Shown piece after piece: positions 59,281 through 64,000 of a stretch of 64,000 nucleotides of DNA; the first letter of the stretch is position 1; the number at the start of each line of letters is the position of its first letter. Made by a program: the position numbers and the translations under genes. The notes beneath the pieces were generated by a model. It was not told the DNA's origin and did not search any database. It saw only the letters and a program-made list of their open reading frames with translations. This DNA comes from VXNE01 sp965200505. Lineage in GTDB: Bacteria; Pseudomonadota; Gammaproteobacteria; Pseudomonadales; Azotimanducaceae. The stretch spans positions 2,232,001-2,296,000 of the forward strand of contig OZ241343.1 in assembly GCA_965200505.1 (NCBI GenBank), written 5' to 3'.

Positions 59281-59425
59281 CGCCGCACCCTAGCCCTTGG
59301 CGTCACTCGCTGGCAAGCCCAACAAGCCCAAGCCAGCCACCGCCGACCGCCGGCGGACTTCAACGCCGATGCCAGTTCGCCTAAACTGCCCAGGAACTGG
59401 ATTGCAGCGAGAGAGGCCAAGGGTC

Positions 59426-60169
59426 GTGAGCGAGCCAACCATCTCCGCCACGCCGGACGTGAGCCCCCGCCGCCAGCGTGGCAACCAGCGTCGCGGCGGT
59501 GGTGGGTCGCGGGGCGGTGCCGGCACGAGCGTCGTGCTCGTGGTGGCGCTCGCCGGCTTCGCCGCCGCCGGGTGGTTCATCGCGCATCAACAGCAGCAGC
59601 TGGATGAAACGGAGCGGCTGCTCGCAACGGCCGGCCAACGCCTGCAGTTGTTGGAGGAGCGCCTGCGCATGACGGATGCCGCGATGACGGAATCCGGCGC
59701 GGACACGAGCGAGCAGATCAATCTGTGGGAATCGGAGATCAGGAAACTCTGGGATGTGTCGAACAAGCGGAACCGGGGCTGGATCGAGGGCAACCGGAAG
59801 GTCATCGGCGAACACGCATCGAGCCTGTCACGCGCCCAATCCGCGCTGAACACGTTGAAGAGCAAGGTGGACAGCCACGAGACCGCCCTTGGCCGCCAAG
59901 ACGAAGTGCTGGATCGGCTCGCTTCCATCGATGGCCAGGTGCGCCAGCTGGTGCGTCAGCAGCGTGACCTCGTGGACAAGGTGAACGCCGCCCGGCAGGT
60001 CGCCGCCAGCCTGAAGGCCAGCCTGGAACCCAAGGTGAACGACCACGCCGAGGCTTTGCGCGCCAACGACGCCCACCGCACGCAACTGAACCGCCAGTTG
60101 CGCGAACTCTCTGACCGGCTGGGCGGGTTGGAACGCCAGCTCGCCCCAACGTCCGTCACCACGCTGTAG
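59426..60169 (+). CDS. Single-span membrane protein with coiled coil
   Basis: 247 residues from GTG 59426. A basic, Gly-rich N-terminus (SPRRQRGNQRRGGGGSRGG) precedes one membrane helix (TSVVLVVALAGFAAAGWFIA, about 35-55). The rest is a long heptad-like coiled coil (QQQLDETERLLATAGQRLQLLEERLRM ... LRELSDRLGGLERQL). Topology: short cytoplasmic tail, periplasmic coiled coil. No known family; an envelope or division scaffold would fit. Confidence 0.75.
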   Translation: MSEPTISATPDVSPRRQRGNQRRGGGGSRGGAGTSVVLVVALAGFAAAGWFIAHQQQQLDETERLLATAGQRLQLLEERLRMTDAAMTESGADTSEQINLWESEIRKLWDVSNKRNRGWIEGNRKVIGEHASSLSRAQSALNTLKSKVDSHETALGRQDEVLDRLASIDGQVRQLVRQQRDLVDKVNAARQVAASLKASLEPKVNDHAEALRANDAHRTQLNRQLRELSDRLGGLERQLAPTSVTTL

Positions 60170-60181
60170 CGCCCCGCTGCT

Positions 60182-61075
60182 TCAAGCGCCGGGCGAGGCA
60201 CTGTTGGCCGGCACCGCGATGCCGCGGGCGAGCCGCTGATCCTTCGCTTCCCACAAGGCGTCCACCCATTGCTTCAGCGCGTCCCGGTCGCCGCCCGCGG
60301 TCAACGCCGCCGGCACGCCCAAGTTCTCGATGCGCACCTGCACATGGCGGCAGCGGCCACACAGGAAGTCCCAAAACGAGGGCACCGCGGCGGGATATTG
60401 GATCGTCACGTCGATCACCCCCGCCACCCGCTCGCCCAGCGCATCGCCCACATAGCCAACCCCCGCTGCCTTCGGCTTCAAGAGACGCCCATAGGGCGAT
60501 TGCTGCGCGCGATGCTTCGCCGCCGTGAAGCGGGTGCCCTCCAGAAAGCTCAGCACCGTGGTGGGGCGCTCCTTGAAGCCATCGCAGGCGTCCAGCGTGG
60601 CCTGCCGGTCGCGCTCGCGAAGCGCCGGGTTGGCGGCCAGCTTGTCGCGCCCGTAGCGATGCACGTAGGGAAAGCCCAGCAACCACATGGCCACCCCCAC
60701 CAGCGGCGCCCACAACAGTTCCCGCTTGGTGAAGAACTTGAGCGGCGGCACCCGGCCGAGGAAGGCATCCTGCAACACCAAGATGTCCACCCAAGACTGA
60801 TGGTTGCTCACCACCAAGTACCAGCCAGCCCTCGACAGCGGGGCGCCCCCGACGACGCGCGTCTCGAAGCGGGTAAGCCGCAAGGCGCGGATCATCAAGC
60901 GATTGCTCGCCACCCACCCATCGATGATGCGATCCATCGGTGTGCCCAGCCGCCGCTTGAACGCACCGCGCGGCGCCAAGAGCTTGAGGGCGCCGAGCAG
61001 GTAAAGCGGGGCGCACCACAGCGCGGTGTGCGCCGCCATGAACGCCATCGCCACGATGCCACGCAGGGTGTTCAT
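60182..61075 (-). CDS. PlsC-like acyltransferase (YihG type)
   Basis: 297 residues. The acyltransferase motif I NHQSWVDILVLQ (HX4D) and motif III FLEGTRFT are clear, with a leading membrane segment (GIVAMAFMAAHTALWCAPLYLLGALKLL). The length and the KFFTKRELLWAPLVGVAMWLLGFPYVHRY block match YihG-like enzymes that acylate phosphatidylglycerol or lysophosphatidate. Start ATG 61075. It diverges from the aminopeptidase gene. Confidence 0.88.
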   Translation of the reverse strand: MNTLRGIVAMAFMAAHTALWCAPLYLLGALKLLAPRGAFKRRLGTPMDRIIDGWVASNRLMIRALRLTRFETRVVGGAPLSRAGWYLVVSNHQSWVDILVLQDAFLGRVPPLKFFTKRELLWAPLVGVAMWLLGFPYVHRYGRDKLAANPALRERDRQATLDACDGFKERPTTVLSFLEGTRFTAAKHRAQQSPYGRLLKPKAAGVGYVGDALGERVAGVIDVTIQYPAAVPSFWDFLCGRCRHVQVRIENLGVPAALTAGGDRDALKQWVDALWEAKDQRLARGIAVPANSASPGA

Positions 61076-61117
61076 GGCGCCATTGTCCACCACCGCGCCC
61101 CTTGGCCGCCACGCTTG

Positions 61118-62212
61118 GTGGTGTTGGGCTTGCTGGCAGCCCTCTCGAGCGGCGGTTGCGAGGGGACGCTGTCCTACTATCCGCATCTCGCCTTGGGGCA
61201 ATTGCGGCTCTTGGCGGCGCGGCGCGATGTGGCCGAAGTGCTGAGGGACCCGCACACGCCCCCGGCCTTGGCGCGTGACCTTGCTCGCGTCCAAGGCTAC
61301 CTGCAGTTCGCCGACGAGCAGCTTGGCCTCCCCATCGACGGCCGCTACGGGAGCTATGTGCAGCTCGACCGTCCGGCGGTGGTGTGGAACGTCTTCGCGA
61401 CGCCGGAGTTCTCCGTGGCACCGGTCACATGGCGGCACCCGCTGATCGGCGCCGCCATCTATCGCGGCTTCTTCGGCTTGGAACGGGCGCGACGCGCGGC
61501 GCGGGCCTTGGCCGTGCGCGGATTCGACGCCCAAGTCCGGGGCGCGGCTGCGTATTCCACCTTGGGGTGGTTCGACGATCCGCTCTTATCGACCTTCATC
61601 GACCTGCCCGACGAGCGCTTGGCGGCACTCCTGTTCCATGAGCTGGCGCACGGGAAGCTCTTCGTGCCCGGCGACTCGGTGTTCAACGAGGCGTTCGCCA
61701 CGTTCGTCGGGCGCGAGGGCGTCATCGAGTGGGCAAACGCGCATGGGCGCGACAGCCAAGCGATTCGCGCCGCGTTCCGTGCGCAAGCCGAGCGGGCCGC
61801 GTTCCTGTTGGCGTGGCGCGAGCGCTTCGCCGCACTCTATGCCCGGCCGCTGGCGGACGATCAACGCCGTCTGTTGAAGGAGGGATTGTTTGCCGCGATG
61901 CGCGCCTGCCATGTGCAGCGTGGCGGCGGCGCGTTGCCGGCGCACCTCAACAACGCCGTCTTTGTGGCAGTCGCTGCCTACGAGCAATGGACCGGGGCCT
62001 TTGCCGCCCTCTTTGATGAAGCCGACAGGCAGTGGCCGGTGTTCTTTGCCCGGGCGCAGGCCGTTGGCAGCCTGCCCGCCGCCGAACGGACGCGGCGCCT
62101 CGACGCCCTTGCCGGCCGCCGCGCCGAAGGCACCAAGACGCCCGCCACGAACGAAGCGCTCACCTGCTTGAACGGCGGCGAACGCGGGCAAGCCGCAATT
62201 GCGGTAGATTGA
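61118..62212 (+). CDS. Predicted lipoprotein aminopeptidase (PF10023 type)
   Basis: 364 residues. The start is uncertain: GTG 61118 is used, with TTG 61115 and GTG 61121 as alternatives; no ATG fits. A short signal VVLGLLAALSSGGC provides a lipobox. The mature protein begins EGTLSYYPHLALGQLRLLAARRDVAEVL, typical of the family, and has the zinc HELAHGK motif followed by FNEAFATFVGREG, which supplies the third ligand (Glu). It is anchored in the outer envelope and probably trims peptides. Confidence 0.78.
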   Translation: MVLGLLAALSSGGCEGTLSYYPHLALGQLRLLAARRDVAEVLRDPHTPPALARDLARVQGYLQFADEQLGLPIDGRYGSYVQLDRPAVVWNVFATPEFSVAPVTWRHPLIGAAIYRGFFGLERARRAARALAVRGFDAQVRGAAAYSTLGWFDDPLLSTFIDLPDERLAALLFHELAHGKLFVPGDSVFNEAFATFVGREGVIEWANAHGRDSQAIRAAFRAQAERAAFLLAWRERFAALYARPLADDQRRLLKEGLFAAMRACHVQRGGGALPAHLNNAVFVAVAAYEQWTGAFAALFDEADRQWPVFFARAQAVGSLPAAERTRRLDALAGRRAEGTKTPATNEALTCLNGGERGQAAIAVD

Positions 62213-62218
62213 CGCCGC

Positions 62219-62278
62219 ATGGATGACACCGAGCCGGCACACACAGGCACCTCGCCCGCGGCGCGACGGCGGCGCTGA
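62219..62278 (+). other. Possible 19-residue leader ORF coupled to the transporter
   Basis: ATG 62219 opens a short frame ending in five arginines before a TGA that overlaps the transporter ATG (TGATG at 62276-62280). It may be a translational-coupling leader; no other evidence. Confidence 0.25.
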
Positions 62279-63831
62279 TGCCAACATTCACACGGCAAGG
62301 CGGCGGGGGGTTGGACAGCCGCCGCATCGGCTGGTGGTTGGGCCTCGCCGGCTTCGCGGCGCTTTTGGCCTTCTCGGTGGCGCCGGACAACCTGCCGGCG
62401 AGTCGCCTGGCGGCGGTGGCCACGCTGATGGCCGTCTGGTGGATCACCCAAGCGATTCCGCTCTTCGCCACCGCCCTGCTGCCCCTCGTGTTGTTCCCGC
62501 TGCTCGGCATCCTGTCTGGGCGCGAGACGGCGCCCATCTACTTCAACCACATCATCGTGTTGTTCATCGGCGGGTTCATGATCGCGCTCACCATGCAACG
62601 CTGGAACCTGCACCGGCGCATCGCGTTGGCCATCATCGCCCGCGTCGGCGGCGGTCCGGCGCGCTTGGTGCTGGGGTTCATGGTGGCGGCGGCGTTCCTT
62701 TCCATGTGGATCTCCAACACCGCCACCGCGGTGATGATGACGCCCATTGGCCTCGCCATCATCCTGCAGATGGAGGAACGGGCCGGTGCGGAATCGCGCC
62801 GTTTCTCCGTGGGGCTGCTGCTCGGCATCGCCTATGGCTGTTCGTTGGGCGGCATGACGACGTTGGTGGGCACACCGCCGAACCTCTCGTTCGCCCGCAT
62901 CCACGAGCTGCTGTTCCCGGCCGCGCCGGCCATCGCCTTCGGGCAGTGGATGGTGGTCGCCCTGCCCGTGGCCATCCTGATGCTGCTGGCCGCTTGGTTG
63001 CTCATCACGCAGGTGTTGTACCGGGTGCCACGCGCGGCGGTCGTTGACCGCGGCGTCATCGACGCCGAGCAGGCGCGGCTTGGGCCCATCTCCTTCGAGG
63101 AACGTGCGGTGCTCGCCGTCTTCACCACCACCGCGCTGCTGTGGGTGTTCCGGGTCGATTTGCAGCTCGGTGCCTTCACCCTGCCCGGCTGGTCACGCCT
63201 GGCGCCGTGGCCCACGCTCATCGACGATGGGGTGGTGGCGATCGCGATGGCCTCCCTGCTCTTCTTCATTCCGGCGCGTAACGGTGCCGCCGGGGAACGG
63301 CTGATGGGCGCCGAGGTGCTGCCCAAACTGCCGTGGAACGTGGTGCTCTTGATCGGCGGCGGCTTCGCCTTGGCATCCGCCTTCCAACAGACCGGGCTGG
63401 CGCACCTCATTGGCGGCCAACTGGAAGCGGTGGCCGCCCTGCCCACGTTCGCGCTCATCCTGCTGGTGTGCCTCGCGCTCACCTTCTTGACGGAACTCAC
63501 CAGCAACACGGCCACCACGGAGATGATCCTGCCGATTCTGGCCGCGGTGGCGGTGGCGACCGGCACTCATCCCTTGGTGCTGATGATTCCCGCCACGATG
63601 TCCGCCTCGTGCGCCTTCATGATGCCGGTGGCGACGCCACCCAACGCCATCGTCTTCGGCAGCGAACGCCTCACCGTGGCCGAGATGGCCCGCGCCGGCA
63701 TCTTCCTCAACCTGCTCGGCGCCCTGCTGATTTCCAGCACGGTCTATACGCTTGGCTTGGCGGTGTTCGACATCGACCCGGCCGTGGTGCCGGCTTGGGC
63801 CGCGGCGTTGGCGACCCCGGAGGCGCCATAG
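62278..63831 (+). CDS. DASS/SLC13-family anion:Na+ symporter
   Basis: 517 residues and about 12 membrane segments. The twin hairpin-tip motifs SNTATAVMMTPIG (near 143) and SNTATTEMILPIL (near 408) are the Na+- and carboxylate-binding SNT signatures of the divalent-anion:sodium symporters (INDY/VcINDY). GTPPNLSFARI and TPPNAIVFGS are also diagnostic. Takes up C4/C6 dicarboxylates or sulfate. Start 62278 overlaps a short leader frame. Confidence 0.93.
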   Translation: MPTFTRQGGGGLDSRRIGWWLGLAGFAALLAFSVAPDNLPASRLAAVATLMAVWWITQAIPLFATALLPLVLFPLLGILSGRETAPIYFNHIIVLFIGGFMIALTMQRWNLHRRIALAIIARVGGGPARLVLGFMVAAAFLSMWISNTATAVMMTPIGLAIILQMEERAGAESRRFSVGLLLGIAYGCSLGGMTTLVGTPPNLSFARIHELLFPAAPAIAFGQWMVVALPVAILMLLAAWLLITQVLYRVPRAAVVDRGVIDAEQARLGPISFEERAVLAVFTTTALLWVFRVDLQLGAFTLPGWSRLAPWPTLIDDGVVAIAMASLLFFIPARNGAAGERLMGAEVLPKLPWNVVLLIGGGFALASAFQQTGLAHLIGGQLEAVAALPTFALILLVCLALTFLTELTSNTATTEMILPILAAVAVATGTHPLVLMIPATMSASCAFMMPVATPPNAIVFGSERLTVAEMARAGIFLNLLGALLISSTVYTLGLAVFDIDPAVVPAWAAALATPEAP

Positions 63832-63836
63832 CTCCG

Positions 63837-64000
63837 ATGCAAAGTTTCCATTGGTACGACTTGGAGACCTCCGGCACGTCGCCGGCGCAAGACCGCATCA
63901 TGCAGTTCGCCGGCCAGCGCACCGACGGCGACTTGAACCCCGTCGATGACCCGTTCGTCACCTATGTGAAGCTGCCGCCGGACATCGTGCCGTGGCCGGA
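63837..64000 (+). CDS. sbcB: Exodeoxyribonuclease I, N-terminus only
   Basis: The 54 visible residues begin QSFHWYDLETSGTSPAQDRIMQFAGQR, the DEDD exonuclease motif I (YDLET) of ExoI/SbcB with its GTSPA-x-DR extension. ExoI degrades single-stranded DNA 3' to 5'. The gene runs off the window. ATG 63837 is 5 bp after the transporter stop. Confidence 0.88.
   Translation, partial: MQSFHWYDLETSGTSPAQDRIMQFAGQRTDGDLNPVDDPFVTYVKLPPDIVPWP

Overview
The window is GC-rich, densely coded DNA from a gammaproteobacterium. The evidence is the order lolB <- -> hemA-prfA-prmC-moeB, a Fur of the Pseudomonas/gamma type, a DjlA-like co-chaperone and an SbcB-type exonuclease I start. The rest of the gene set (several phytanoyl-CoA/TauD dioxygenases, D-aminoacylase-type amidohydrolases, class III CoA transferase, acyl-CoA dehydrogenase, GSTs, an ankyrin protein, many restriction-modification and toxin-antitoxin genes) resembles uncultured marine or host-associated gammaproteobacteria. 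That ecological guess is inference.

Layout. 0-2 kb: fur (cut by the window edge), a DUF4143-type AAA ATPase and eight tandem 23-bp repeats. 2-13.4 kb: one long plus-strand run: acyl-CoA dehydrogenase, alpha/beta hydrolase, double-NBD ABC ATPase, ankyrin protein, aldo/keto reductase, TauD dioxygenase, lipoprotein amidohydrolase, LLM oxidoreductase, GPH/MFS symporter and thioesterase II. 13.4-15.4 kb: CoA transferase and EthD protein on the minus strand. 15.5-20.5 kb: a restriction-modification island with two type II systems back to back, the second with a frameshifted nuclease and a LOTUS-like gene at its head, separated by a possible transposase relic. 20.6-23.8 kb: class I fumarase, a 16-C homopolymer, vapBC, djlA. 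23.8-26.8 kb: a minus-strand cluster of Tat-exported flavin amine oxidase, exported RidA and dihaem cytochrome c, which reads as a periplasmic amine-oxidation unit. 26.9-28.1 kb: a small insertion with a broken regulator stub, an HTH gene coupled to a HigB toxin, and HigA facing them on the opposite strand. 28.3-34 kb: acetoacetyl-CoA synthetase, two GSTs, an AllC/carbamoylase-type amidase and a secreted repeat protein.

34-36 kb: an orphan FitA antitoxin with an intact operator, then a third R-M pair (HNH protein plus C5 methyltransferase) inserted just downstream of lolB. 36.1-42.6 kb: the conserved lolB / hemA-prfA-prmC-moeB block, extended by an SDR and a membrane protein through 4-bp stop/start overlaps. 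42.7-46.6 kb: enoyl-CoA hydratase, GST and copper amine oxidase. 46.8-49.7 kb: an AT-richer scar with a damaged hicBA pair, a superinfection-immunity-like protein, a terminase remnant and an integrase fragment. 49.7-55.6 kb: two tandem N-acyl-D-amino-acid deacylase paralogues interleaved with an ABM protein and two phytanoyl-CoA dioxygenases. 55.7-59.3 kb: an AlbA_2-ATPase protein with a palindromic operator, convergent with an AAA/PD-(D/E)XK ATPase. 59.4-64 kb: coiled-coil membrane protein, acyltransferase, lipoprotein aminopeptidase, DASS transporter and the start of sbcB.

No tRNA, rRNA or CRISPR array was seen. Family names come from reading motifs by eye; no database search was run.
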